Below, in pieces: positions 1 to 8,626 of a DNA stretch of 64,000 bases (positions are counted from its first letter, which is position 1; each line of letters starts with the position of its first letter). Below the pieces are notes generated by a model. That model saw nothing but the letters and a program-made list of their open reading frames with translations, ran no database searches and had not been told where the DNA came from. This stretch comes from Gemmatimonadota bacterium (GTDB lineage: Bacteria > Latescibacterota > UBA2968 > GCA-2709665), in contig JAPPJY010000057.1 of the NCBI GenBank assembly GCA_028874335.1, positions 24,741 to 88,740 of the forward strand, read 5' to 3'. The position numbers and the translations under genes are program-made.

Positions 1-114
1 CCATAAAAATCCACCCCCCCCCGCGTGGGTGGCGTCCCAAACCCCCCCCCCCCCCCCCCCCCCTCCCTAAACCCCCCCCCGGGGGGGGCGGGGCCCCCCC
101 CCCCCCCCCCACCT
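1..114. other. Low-complexity poly-C/poly-G edge
   Basis: Almost the whole stretch is runs of C (up to about 20) interrupted by a G8 run and a few other bases. It translates to proline and glycine runs unlike the protein that follows. It sits exactly at the left edge of the window. It is most likely a contig-end or consensus artefact that replaced the true 5' part of the next gene. The sequence alone cannot exclude a real homopolymer tract. Confidence 0.8.
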
Positions 115-1314
115 CTCTTCATCGTTTCCGCATCAGGCGACTGGACGTGCAACACGCCCGAACTGGAATACCCTGCAATACGTGAAATATACCGCCTTTA
201 CGACGCCGCGGACAGGGTCTCGACCGCGCAGGTCGATGCCGGGCACAACTATAACCGCGAGAGCCGGGAGCTCGTCTACCGGTGGTTCGGAAGGTGGCTG
301 CTGGGCAGGGACGAGCCGATCAGCGAAGCTCCCTTTGCCGTTGAACCCGACGAGGGCCTGCTGGTTTTCCACGACAGGAAGCCGCCCGCAGCCGCGCTGG
401 ACGCAGCCGGGCTCACGGATTTCCTGATCGCCCGGTCCGAGTCGCGCCTCCGAGACGCACTTCCCGATACCCCGGCCGCGCTGCGCAGGTTCAAAGCGCG
501 TATTGCGCCGGCGCTCCGGCATGCTGTCGCCGCCGGGTATCCGAAGGAGGCGCAGGCCAGGGACATGGGGCGAACAAGGAACAGCAGATATATCGTCCAG
601 CGGCTCCTGATCGGGCGGTCGGATTTCGGCGACCGCGTTCCGGCGCGGCTGTTTCTGCCGCAAGACGGCCGGGAGACATCGCCCGGCGTACTGCTGGTAC
701 ACCCTGGCGGCATCGACGCCCTCTCCGACCCCGAAAGCGGCACGCCCGGCCGCGCCGTCGACGATCTGATTCGAAGGGGCCTGCGTGTTCTGACCATCAG
801 TCCGTTCCTGGCAGGGGCATCGGTTTCAAACACCGGCATCCGGGACACCAGTGTGCCGCATTTCCATACCTACAACCCCAGCGATGCATCCTGCCGAATC
901 CAGGATATTCTGACGGCGCTGGCATATCTCCGGTCCCGCGCGGACGTGACCATCTGCCACCTGGCAGGCATGGGCGAGGCCGGTCTATGGTGCCTGTTCG
1001 CACGGGCCCTCGCGCCGGACGTCGGCCGCGCGATCATCGACGGAAACCGGTTCCGCGCCGGTGACGATGCCCACTGGGCCGAACACCTCTACATTCCGGC
1101 AGTCCGCGCCGCCGGCGACCTCCGCGCGGCCGCCGCGCTGATCGCACCCGGCCCGCTATACGTCCACAACGCGGGCAGGGAGTTTCCCATAGACGAATTC
1201 CGCTCGTTTTACGGCGCCGCGGATGCCCGACGGGAACTGCGGATCTCTTCTCGCCGCGTAAACCGAACCACGTTGCACGACTGGATCACGAATTCCGGAT
1301 CACACGCGCAATAG
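115..1314 (+). CDS. Alpha/beta hydrolase (acetylxylan-esterase-like), 5' truncated
   Basis: The protein has no N-terminus: its reading frame enters from the poly-C tract. The first ~60 residues look like the end of an alpha/beta-hydrolase domain, with an Asp in SGDWT and the expected catalytic His in DAGHNYNRES. A second hydrolase-like domain begins near residue 180 (VPARLFLPQDG, LLVHPGG). Its nucleophile elbow reads GMGEAG instead of GxSxG, so that domain looks inactive. The tandem active-plus-degenerate layout resembles large acetylxylan-esterase/dienelactone-hydrolase-like proteins of Planctomycetes and related phyla. It ends 10 bases before the metallophosphoesterase fusion on the same strand, so the two are probably cotranscribed. 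The substrate is unknown; an ester or carbohydrate ester is likely. Confidence 0.6.
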   Translation, partial: LFIVSASGDWTCNTPELEYPAIREIYRLYDAADRVSTAQVDAGHNYNRESRELVYRWFGRWLLGRDEPISEAPFAVEPDEGLLVFHDRKPPAAALDAAGLTDFLIARSESRLRDALPDTPAALRRFKARIAPALRHAVAAGYPKEAQARDMGRTRNSRYIVQRLLIGRSDFGDRVPARLFLPQDGRETSPGVLLVHPGGIDALSDPESGTPGRAVDDLIRRGLRVLTISPFLAGASVSNTGIRDTSVPHFHTYNPSDASCRIQDILTALAYLRSRADVTICHLAGMGEAGLWCLFARALAPDVGRAIIDGNRFRAGDDAHWAEHLYIPAVRAAGDLRAAAALIAPGPLYVHNAGREFPIDEFRSFYGAADARRELRISSRRVNRTTLHDWITNSGSHAQ

Positions 1315-1324
1315 GGACGGCCGA

Positions 1325-2635
1325 ATGAAGATCGCCCACATTTCCGACTTTCATCTCCGCCATCATCTTCCAGGCACCTCCACCATTCCCCGGCGCCTGA
1401 GCCGGCACATGCCGGACCTGATATCACAGGCGGTGGACCGCATTCGCAGGGAATCCCCCGACCTCGTCGTCGTTACCGGCGACCTGGTCGACCACCCGTT
1501 TTATGGAATGCACGACGCGGAGCTCATCGCGCTCAGCGAAAAAGATCTCCGGCTGGTCCGGGAATGCTTCGCGCCGCTGACCTGCCCGGTCGCCTTTCTC
1601 TACGGCAACCACGACCATCCCGAGGCCTTCCACCGCGTCTACGGCGACCTTCCCGCGGATTTTCACGTTGCCGGCCACCGCGTTCTGCTGTTTTTTGACG
1701 ACGAAGTGGACGCCAACTTTCCCCAGCGCATGGGGGCACAGCGCGAACGCTTTATCGCCGCGATGAACGACGATGACGCTTCGCCGCAGATCCACCTCCA
1801 GCACTACCTCGTCACGCCCCAACGCACGGGCGGCTATCCCCACGCCTACCGGGAGGCCGGGAGCATCAAGAAAGCCCTCCTTGCCGACTCCCGGGTGCGC
1901 CTGGTGCTCAGCGGCCACTATCACAAAGGGGACAGCCTGTTCAGGGAAGGCCACGTTCACATCGCCAATGCGCCCGCGTTCGGGGAGCCGCCGCATCCGT
2001 TTCGCATTTACGACCTGAGCGGGACAGGCATCGATCAACACGAATTTGAGATGCGTTCGTCGGCAGTGCAACGACGCAGGGCGGTCTTCCTGGATCGCGA
2101 CGGAACGCTCAGCCCCGCTCCCGCCTACCGCACGGGTCCGGACGCATTCAGCCTTCTGCCGGGCGCAGCGGAAGCGCTTGCGAAGTTGAAACGCGCCGGA
2201 TACGCCCTGGTTGTTGTCTCGAATCAGACAGCGGTGGGACAGGGATACGTCACCACCGAAACGGTAGGCGCCGTGAACGACCGCATGGCCGCCCTGCTTG
2301 AATTGTCGGGCGTGGAACTGGACGGCGTCTACTGCCGCTATGGCAGTCAGAACGCCGTGGTGCCGGAACATCGCACCGATCGTCCGGAAACGAAGCCAAG
2401 TCCCGCGATGCTGTACGCCGCGGCCGAAGATCTCGACCTCGAACTGTCCGGATCCTTGATGGTGGGCGACCGGAAGACCGACATAGACGCCGGGCGCAAC
2501 GCCGGCTGTCGAGCGTCCATCCTGGTGAAGACGGGTTCCGGCCCGGAGGCGCTGGCGAAGATGCGTCCGGGGCACGCGGATTTCGTTGCCGGCGACCTGG
2601 CCGACGCCACCGCGTGGATTCTGGAGAACGGATGA
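1325..2635 (+). CDS. Metallophosphoesterase-HAD phosphatase fusion
   Basis: This 436-residue protein fuses two unrelated phosphatases. Residues 1-245 are a calcineurin-like metallophosphoesterase with a full metal set: SDFHL (D8, H10), GDLVD near 52, GNHD near 92 and GHYH near 197. Residues 255-436 are a HAD-IIIA phosphatase of the GmhB/histidinol-phosphatase type: nucleophile motif FLDRDGTL, VVSNQ, KPSP and GDRKTD. The cysteines of the GmhB zinc loop are mostly absent (one Cys in VYCRYG), so heptose-bisphosphate specificity should not be assumed. The next gene overlaps its stop by ATGA, which suggests translational coupling. A two-step dephosphorylation of one substrate (phosphodiester, then monoester) is a reasonable but untested idea. 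Domain calls are secure; substrates are unknown. Confidence 0.85.
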   Translation: MKIAHISDFHLRHHLPGTSTIPRRLSRHMPDLISQAVDRIRRESPDLVVVTGDLVDHPFYGMHDAELIALSEKDLRLVRECFAPLTCPVAFLYGNHDHPEAFHRVYGDLPADFHVAGHRVLLFFDDEVDANFPQRMGAQRERFIAAMNDDDASPQIHLQHYLVTPQRTGGYPHAYREAGSIKKALLADSRVRLVLSGHYHKGDSLFREGHVHIANAPAFGEPPHPFRIYDLSGTGIDQHEFEMRSSAVQRRRAVFLDRDGTLSPAPAYRTGPDAFSLLPGAAEALAKLKRAGYALVVVSNQTAVGQGYVTTETVGAVNDRMAALLELSGVELDGVYCRYGSQNAVVPEHRTDRPETKPSPAMLYAAAEDLDLELSGSLMVGDRKTDIDAGRNAGCRASILVKTGSGPEALAKMRPGHADFVAGDLADATAWILENG

Positions 2636-3258
2636 TGGCAGAACCCTCCTTCCGATCCGTTCTGATGATCCTGGTTACGGTTGCGCTCGCGGCGTTACTT
2701 GCCGGCGTTGTCCTCAATGAGTTTTCCAGTGAACTGGACGGCCTTCTTGGCGCTGAGCCGGCCGCGCCCTCGGCTACCAAACTCCCCCCTATCCTGCAGA
2801 GAGTTGCAGAGGCGCTGTCGACAGAGGACCTGGCCGCCCTGCTCGCCGAACAACTCGTTCGCCCGGACAGTACCAGGCCTTCAGGTTGGTTGAGGCGGAA
2901 CTGTTACCCGTTCCTGATCAACCTCAAATATGAAAGAGAGAGCCTGCTTGCTTTCTTTTTCGATCGAACGCCCTTCGCTTTTCCTCGAAAGACCCCCGTG
3001 CTGGGCTTCGAAGGAGCCGCCCTTGCCTACTTCGGCGTACCTCCGGGCCGGCTGACCACGGGCGAAGCCGTCCTGTTGTTCCACATTGCCCGCTTTCCCG
3101 ACACGCCGCTACCGGTGGACGACCCGGAACAAGCCCTCGAACTGCGAAACAGCCTCCTCCAGGAACTCTTCAATGACAGGCTGATTACACGCGCTCAATA
3201 CCATTCCGAGTCCAGACGTCCACTCATTCTTTCCGGCAGCCATCCGGCCGTGTGGTGA
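2632..3258 (+). CDS. GT51 (penicillin-binding-protein transglycosylase)-derived protein lacking catalytic motifs
   Basis: The start is the ATG overlapping the preceding stop (ATGA), with GGAGA six bases upstream. The 208-residue product has one N-terminal hydrophobic segment (residues ~9-26), so it is probably membrane-anchored. Its C-terminal half resembles the end of a GT51 peptidoglycan glycosyltransferase: GFEGAALAYFGVPPGRLT, then GEAVLLFHIARFP, and RNSLLQELF...LITRAQY. This corresponds to the GIEAAA-x-YFGK and ALLAxxP regions of class A penicillin-binding proteins. The EDxxFYxHxG and GGSTITQQ motifs that carry the catalytic glutamates are absent, and the protein is too short for a full domain. 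It is probably a non-catalytic, degenerate relative rather than an active transglycosylase. The similarity was judged by eye. Confidence 0.55.
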   Translation: MMAEPSFRSVLMILVTVALAALLAGVVLNEFSSELDGLLGAEPAAPSATKLPPILQRVAEALSTEDLAALLAEQLVRPDSTRPSGWLRRNCYPFLINLKYERESLLAFFFDRTPFAFPRKTPVLGFEGAALAYFGVPPGRLTTGEAVLLFHIARFPDTPLPVDDPEQALELRNSLLQELFNDRLITRAQYHSESRRPLILSGSHPAVW

Positions 3259-3484
3259 CGGACGGGTCAGCCCGCTGCGCCAACCCACGGTCGCGGCGTC
3301 GTCACTGGACCATGTAGTACGGGCCTCTATCCGAGTCTCCGCCCGCCGGGAGGGAGGAACAGGCTGAGTACGCGAAAGAGGCCCGCGTCCTGAATCACAA
3401 TAAGATATATCCGATTCCCGCACGCCAGTCAAGGCCTTGCGCTCGGAAATCGAAGATGCTTTCGTGCAGGTCCAACAGGTGGTT
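3259..3484. other. Convergent intergenic region with inverted repeat
   Basis: This lies between converging genes. Perfect 8-base arms GGGCCTCT (3321-3328) and AGAGGCCC (3377-3384) flank a 48-base loop. No T-run follows either arm, so a terminator role is only possible. No gene is seen. Confidence 0.35.
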
Positions 3485-4231
3485 CTATCGTACTAACTCT
3501 ATACGAATTACGTTCTTGACATTCGCGCACCTGTCGTCGGTCTCGGGAATGAACAGTCGAATCGGGCCGCCGAGTCTTTCCGGCAGCGGATATTCGCCGA
3601 TGCGGTAGACGAGGATGCCGTTTTCGACTGCGGAAGCGAGGGAGACCCGGGCAAAGAACCCGTCTTCGGCCGAATGAAAGACGGCCTGACGCGCGCCATC
3701 GCCCACGGCCGCGTCCCTCAGAAGTTCGGCGACGGTAACGGCGGATCCGCGACGACCGGGAATGATGCGGCCAACGTCCTCGATCTGCTCGGAAACACTT
3801 CGCAGGTCCGTGTACGTGAAGACCATCCGCACGGGAAGACACCCCTCTATCGTCAGCAATGGCGCGGTGTCGTTGCTGCGCAGCCCCGATTCCGTCTGAT
3901 CGATGTAATCCTGCGCGATTTCGACGAGCCTCGCGTCGAAGCCGACCGCCGGCGCGAGGTGGATTTCGAGATCGGCATGGTCCTTGTGAAACCTGGCCAG
4001 GCGCTTTCGGATACGATGCATAGCCCCTTCGTCCTCTCGAAACAGGAACGGCAGGACCGCGATCCGCTTCGAACCGCGTTGAACGCACGCCGCCAACACG
4101 TCCTCGATCACGGGACCGCCGTCCAGAACGCCCGCCTCGGCCGCGATTCCCCGGTGCGCAAGCGCATCTACAACCTGTATCAGGCAGTTGTCATTCACGC
4201 GCGGCGCGACCAGTATCGTGGCATGGGTCAT
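3485..4231 (-). CDS. CbiX-like chelatase domain fused to molybdopterin-oxidoreductase-like domain
   Basis: Start ATG with GGAG eight bases upstream. Residues 1-~115 resemble the CbiX/SirB sirohydrochlorin chelatase fold: an ILVAPRVND start, DGGPVIEDVLAACVQRG and IAVLPFLFREDEGA. The first metal-binding His, usually in a GHGSR turn, is replaced by APRVN, so chelatase activity is doubtful. Residues ~165-248 resemble the sulfite-oxidase/YedY-type molybdopterin domain: HSAEDGFFARVSL, YPLPERLGGPIRLFIPE and the closing VKNVIRIEL. The Cys that would coordinate molybdenum is not evident. It stands alone on the minus strand, convergent with the GT51-like gene. A tetrapyrrole or cofactor role is inference. 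No exact family is recognised for the pair. Confidence 0.55.
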   Translation of the reverse strand: MTHATILVAPRVNDNCLIQVVDALAHRGIAAEAGVLDGGPVIEDVLAACVQRGSKRIAVLPFLFREDEGAMHRIRKRLARFHKDHADLEIHLAPAVGFDARLVEIAQDYIDQTESGLRSNDTAPLLTIEGCLPVRMVFTYTDLRSVSEQIEDVGRIIPGRRGSAVTVAELLRDAAVGDGARQAVFHSAEDGFFARVSLASAVENGILVYRIGEYPLPERLGGPIRLFIPETDDRCANVKNVIRIELVR

Positions 4232-4399
4232 CGTTCATCTCCGTATGACGACGCCGGGTGTTGTTGGTGATCCCGTGGCCTGCCGGGTTTCGTTCAGTCA
4301 TCACACTTTGCCGGTTGCCGGTCTCCCATTATGCCAATTATTGACGATCTTCCAATTATCATCCGCATTGTTCTGCTGATCTCATCGGCGCTGGTATTG

Positions 4400-4590
4400 A
4401 CCTTGATTCGTAAGTCTTCGGGGACGTTAATTCGAATATATGCTTGTAAATAAAGGGGATTAGACGGCTGATTACCAGGATACGCCAGGTCACCTTACGT
4501 GAACGTAAAAAATGTCCTTCTATACGTCGATAACGCCCCGTTTCGGAGGGTTTTATCGCGTCGCCGCGTTGCTGTTTTTTTCGGATTGAG
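4400..4590 (+). repeat. Dispersed ~190-bp repeat, copy A
   Basis: It aligns along its length with 18026-18220. Shared blocks include CCTTGATTCGTAAG, GGACGTTAATTCG, GATTAGACGGC, GATTACCAGGATAC and CCAGGTCAC. Read on the minus strand, both copies keep one open frame encoding similar peptides (VTW-ILVI-RLI-FI--HI-ELTS--TYESR). A terminator-like GCCCCGTTTCGGAGGG followed by a T-rich tail lies near 4534-4556. Confidence 0.75.
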
Positions 4591-4780
4591 GTTGATTGTC
4601 GGCGCCGGTCTGTTCTGGCGAATGGTGAAAGCCCTGTTCGCAAAAAGAGAGCGCTGCTGACACTTCCGCCGCAATGTCCTTCCCGAACCCACGTGTTATC
4701 GCAATCTGCAGCAAAAGGCTCCCTCACAATCAGTGGCCCGAGTCCGATTTCGTCGTCACCATTCAGGCGATCCGAGACTA

Positions 4781-4798
4781 ACACACACAAGTGTGTGT
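4781..4798. repeat. Inverted repeat (AC)4 / (GT)4
   Basis: ACACACAC (4781-4788), spacer AA, GTGTGTGT (4791-4798). It forms a perfect 8-bp stem with a very short loop. It lies just downstream of the minus-strand gene ending at 4860. No T-run follows, so a terminator role is uncertain. Confidence 0.5.
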
Positions 4799-4859
4799 AT
4801 ATGTCAATTCCTTTATTTTTTAATAGTTATTTCCATATCCACATCGCGACTCCGCAAGT

Positions 4860-5138
4860 TCACTCTGGGCGGTTCGAGTCCTGTTCCAGATCACTTCGGG
4901 CATAGTAGAGCGCCAGGACTTCGAGCGCGTTGATCAGGTAGACGTCGCGCGCGTGGCTGTCCAGGGCCTCGGCCATCTGTTTCGCGAGCGCGGGGATTTC
5001 GGCTTCCACGCCGGCCTTCACGTCGTCCCGGCCGGCCGCGCGAATGTGTTTTTCGCGGTATGACTCCCGCGCGGCACGGTAGATGGCTCTCGCGAGCTTG
5101 CGCGGGTCTCCGTCGAGGTGGATTTGAGCGTTATCCAT
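4860..5138 (-). CDS. Small hypothetical protein (92 aa)
   Basis: Predicted to be a soluble, mostly helical, charged protein with no recognised family. It has Ala/Arg-rich helices (LARAIYRAARESYREKH, LAKQMAEALDSHARDVY) and an acidic C-terminus. There is no signal peptide or membrane segment. The ATG has no clear Shine-Dalgarno sequence. It follows the heparinase-like gene by 115 bases on the same strand and could be its operon partner. It is supported mainly by base composition and position. Confidence 0.4.
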   Translation of the reverse strand: MDNAQIHLDGDPRKLARAIYRAARESYREKHIRAAGRDDVKAGVEAEIPALAKQMAEALDSHARDVYLINALEVLALYYARSDLEQDSNRPE

Positions 5139-5252
5139 GGATATTCGAGGCGATGGTTAAGCGGTTTTGAGGGTGGAGCAGACAGGAATGTCCGCCCCAC
5201 CCTGTCACGATGTCGATCGCGATATTGCTATAGTCCGGCATTCACGTACCGG

Positions 5253-8200
5253 TCATCCGCTCGAACCGACCGGCTCGAAAAGGACCGTGTCGCCAACCAC
5301 GTAGTCCACGATCTGAACCCAGGCGCCGGTCGCCAGATTCTGAAGCCGGTCTCCGTCGCCCCTGTTGGGGTCGATGTGGACCGTGGTGCGCACGGGGCCG
5401 GGCGGCCAGGAACGCTCGTTGCTCGCGTTGGATATCACCGCCCAGTCGTCGTTTGCGCCGGTCTGAATCCGCGTACCGTTGAGGTTTCCCGATTTCGCGA
5501 GGATGTGAAAGCCGAAGTCGATTCTACCGTCGTGGACCGCGACCACGTTCGCCCGGCCGAGCAGCGAGGTGACGTCCAGCGTCAGGCGAAGGATCGGGGC
5601 GCCAACGGCTTCGACGGCTTCGACGCGGTAGCTGTGGGCGCGTTCGTCGGGATTGACGGTAACGCGGTCGCCGGCGACGATGCCCTCGAGTCCTTCCACG
5701 TCGATCGTGTACCCGTCCCGGTCGAGAGCGACGATGCGGCCGGTCTGCCGCGCCTGATCGACTGCAATCGAGGTCGCTGAGGAGTGGAACGCGGAAGCGC
5801 CCACTGTAGATACCCGCCCGTCCACCACCGCCGCGAGGGCGCCGTGTAACGTCGCCCCGTCTTCGAAGCGCGTGACGTCGGCCGGACCGGCACCGGGCGA
5901 CCAGTAGAGGCCGATCTGCCTGCCCTGCGCTGTGGTCAGCCTCACGCCGGCGGCTGAAGCATCCGGGGAAACGGCGACGGCCTCCGCAAGGGACGCTTCA
6001 CCGGTTCGGGGCTCGAATACGAGATCGACGCAGGTCGTGTCGTCCTGCGGCGTCCGTCGCCAGAGGACCGGAGAATACAGGTAATTGGACTCATCCGGTG
6101 TCCCCATCGCCTGCGCCCCACGGGCCGTAAAGAGGCGGGTACCGGGGGAGACGTTGACCTGATGAAGATCCAGGCGGACGGCGGGTTCGGCCCGCGAACG
6201 CCAGGTCCCGCTGAACGCGGGTGGCGCGTGGGCCGTCTTGACATCGTCCATGTACGCCAGAGCCGTATGGTCCGGGTGAGGAAGGTCGTCCGTCTGCGCG
6301 CGTTCGATACGGGGACCGGCGACGGTGCCGGTCTGCGGCTGAAGTCCCGCGTTGACCGACTGGAATACGCCTTCGAGCCCGCGGCAGGTGCGCCAGTGTT
6401 CCGCGCCTCCCGTGATCCGTGAGAGGTCGATGAGGGCGACGCCGTCTCCGTCGGTCTCTACAAGGGCGATGAGGCGGCGGAAGGAAACGCCGAGCCTGCG
6501 CCAGCCTTGCGACTCCTCGTGCGACCATCGGTGCGCCTCGACGTCCAGGACCTGCAGTCCGTCGAGAAACAGACTGCGCACCAGGCGCCCCCGGCCGGCG
6601 GCGACGGGTTCACCGGGAGGCAGATCGGACCAGACGGTGTTATGGGTCGCCCAGTGGGATTCCCAGGGGGACATGCTGGCCCAGGACTGGGGGTATCCCA
6701 GGTCGGTCAGGAAGGGACGCTCGAACGCGTACAACTGCACGTCCAGAAGGTCCCGGTGGCGGTGGTGGAGGGTATCGCCGTATACGATGCCGGCCGCGGC
6801 ACGCTCGGGCGCTTCGTGCGTTCGGAGAATCGCGATGCCGACGCCGTCGTGGACCGTGGGGCCCAGGGCCCGGTGCCGACGGTCCTCTGCAGCGGACCGG
6901 ATCTCCTGCACCAGCGGATCGTCCGTGAACTCAACGGCTCTTGTGAGAAGACTCGGATCCATCGGCGGGTTAAAGAGGTCGTCTTCCAGCCGGATCGTTC
7001 CCTCTCCCTTGAAGCCCGCTGAACCCGGCGCGGACCCGTCCCCGAACTGGAAATACGACTTGCCGCACATCGTGATTTCCTGCAGCGCGCGGGGCACGTG
7101 CGCCGCGCGTAGATCCTCGAATAGCGAGGGGAAGTCGGACTCGGGGTAGGCCTCAGGTTGCGATCCGCGCAGTTTGCGGAGGTGGTGCTCCAGGTCGAAC
7201 AGACCGTCGCTGTGGATGGCGTTATAACCTCCAGTAGCCTCCTGTGGCGTGCCGTCCGGGAAGAAGTCGTTGGTGGTGAAGACCCGCAGCGTGTCCGGCC
7301 CCTCGTCGTAGACCCAATCCATCACGTCCCGCGCATCGGGTCGGTCCAGGCCGCGCAGCACGATGAGCGCACCCTGGCTTTCTCTCGGAAGGTTGCTGGA
7401 CGCGCCCCGGTCAAGTGTGACCTGAAGCAGGGCGGCCAGCATCTCTTCCGTGAGTTGACAGACGTCCTCCGGGGACTGCACGGAAAGACCCATGGACTGC
7501 GCTCGCTCGACGAGTTCGCGATCTTCGCGCATCAACGGCCAAACCGTATCGTAGGCCAGCGCGAGGCTCTCGATCAGATACGGGGTGTCGATACTGTAAC
7601 GGATGCTGCCTTTGGCCCGCAGTGCCTGAACCGGGTCATGTTCGTCCGCCCAGTCCGGCTGGCCCCAGTCCCAGGGTTCTTCCACGCCTTTCGAGGGACC
7701 GTATCGGAACTGGGGCACGGAGGCCACGTATAGCTCTTCTACTGCATAACGCAGCAATATCAGTCCGAGTTGCCTCGCCCGCGCTTCATCGAACCCGCCG
7801 GCGCGGAGGGCGTTCGTCATCGTGTCGATTCCGGAATTACAGCTTCGGCATTGGTCCCGGTGATAGGTGGCGGCGAAGAGGTAGATGTGGCCTTCGGCGT
7901 CGAAAAAGCCGTATCCGTCATCCGGATATTCGCCCGACAGATAGTCTTCGTTCGCCAGGTCATTGCTCGGATAGACCGAACCGCAGTTGGGACACTCGGA
8001 CTTGAAATCACACGGCAGGTGGCTGCGCACCCAGGGATAGAAACCGCTGTATTTGAAGATCGCCGTCCCGCAGTTGGGGCAACCCTGGTGGCAGTTGGCG
8101 AAGTGGGCCTTGGGCAGTTCCGCGCCGGGGAGCTGTGCCCAAAGGATCTCGTCCGTTTGGGAGGACCACCACTCTACGGTCCTGTCGTCGAGACGTTCCG

Positions 8201-8567
8201 ATACGGGTTCGTCCTGCAGCGTCTGCCGAGTCTTTGTCGTACGGAAATCCTTCTCCAATGGCCAGCGGCGGGGCCACCATGCGCCGTTGTAGGTGTGCGG
8301 CCGGCGAAGGTCGTTCAGGGTGCTGACCCGGATGGTTGTTTCCGCCGAGCCGCCGCCGTGCGTGGCGCCGAGCGTGTATTCTCCCGCCTGTGCGGGAGAA
8401 CGCAGATAGTGGTAGACCGCGCCGTCCCTGTCGGACCACCTCGTGGCGATCGTCTCGAAATGTTCGGCAGACAGCGTGACGTTTTCGTCGGGGGCCTGAA
8501 CGGGCAGGCGGAAGCTGCGTCCCGGGAGGACAACCCTGGGGCGCCAGGGTATTGAGAGTTCTGGCAT
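5253..8567 (-). CDS. Heparinase II/III-family protein (putative polysaccharide lyase)
   Basis: A large protein of about 1104 residues. The region ~90-200 (AWWPRRWPLEKDF) precedes two cysteine pairs (CPNCGTAIF, CPNCGSVYP) likely to bind a structural metal. An alpha-helical toroid-like middle follows (YAVEELY, DTPYLIESLALAYDTVWP, MCGKSYFQFGDGS). The C-terminal half resembles the beta-sandwich of heparinase II/III lyases (GVGIAILR, HRHRDLLDVQLYAFERPFLTDLGYP, THNTVW). No lipobox or clear signal peptide is visible. The ATG at 8567 is chosen because GAGG lies nine bases upstream. An in-frame GTG at 8630 overlaps the thyA stop (GTGA) and would add 21 residues. It may degrade an acidic polysaccharide; the substrate cannot be read from the sequence. 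Confidence 0.75.
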   Translation of the reverse strand: MPELSIPWRPRVVLPGRSFRLPVQAPDENVTLSAEHFETIATRWSDRDGAVYHYLRSPAQAGEYTLGATHGGGSAETTIRVSTLNDLRRPHTYNGAWWPRRWPLEKDFRTTKTRQTLQDEPVSERLDDRTVEWWSSQTDEILWAQLPGAELPKAHFANCHQGCPNCGTAIFKYSGFYPWVRSHLPCDFKSECPNCGSVYPSNDLANEDYLSGEYPDDGYGFFDAEGHIYLFAATYHRDQCRSCNSGIDTMTNALRAGGFDEARARQLGLILLRYAVEELYVASVPQFRYGPSKGVEEPWDWGQPDWADEHDPVQALRAKGSIRYSIDTPYLIESLALAYDTVWPLMREDRELVERAQSMGLSVQSPEDVCQLTEEMLAALLQVTLDRGASSNLPRESQGALIVLRGLDRPDARDVMDWVYDEGPDTLRVFTTNDFFPDGTPQEATGGYNAIHSDGLFDLEHHLRKLRGSQPEAYPESDFPSLFEDLRAAHVPRALQEITMCGKSYFQFGDGSAPGSAGFKGEGTIRLEDDLFNPPMDPSLLTRAVEFTDDPLVQEIRSAAEDRRHRALGPTVHDGVGIAILRTHEAPERAAAGIVYGDTLHHRHRDLLDVQLYAFERPFLTDLGYPQSWASMSPWESHWATHNTVWSDLPPGEPVAAGRGRLVRSLFLDGLQVLDVEAHRWSHEESQGWRRLGVSFRRLIALVETDGDGVALIDLSRITGGAEHWRTCRGLEGVFQSVNAGLQPQTGTVAGPRIERAQTDDLPHPDHTALAYMDDVKTAHAPPAFSGTWRSRAEPAVRLDLHQVNVSPGTRLFTARGAQAMGTPDESNYLYSPVLWRRTPQDDTTCVDLVFEPRTGEASLAEAVAVSPDASAAGVRLTTAQGRQIGLYWSPGAGPADVTRFEDGATLHGALAAVVDGRVSTVGASAFHSSATSIAVDQARQTGRIVALDRDGYTIDVEGLEGIVAGDRVTVNPDERAHSYRVEAVEAVGAPILRLTLDVTSLLGRANVVAVHDGRIDFGFHILAKSGNLNGTRIQTGANDDWAVISNASNERSWPPGPVRTTVHIDPNRGDGDRLQNLATGAWVQIVDYVVGDTVLFEPVGSSG

Positions 8568-8626
8568 GGCGAATTTCCTCGGCAAAGGGGGCTGCGATTC
8601 GGTTAAAATCGACTCCAGCCTTGCGG

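Larger units (their letters stand above)
4232..4859. other. Intergenic region, 628 bases
   Basis: This gap contains copy A of a ~190-base dispersed repeat (4400-4590) and an AC/GT inverted repeat (4781-4798), both listed separately. The remainder is more AT-rich than the flanking genes and shows no convincing coding sequence. Confidence 0.5.

Noticed and set aside
1424..2575. 383-codon open frame on the minus strand
   Set aside because: It is opposite the MPE-HAD gene, whose motifs are unmistakable. The antisense product resembles nothing.
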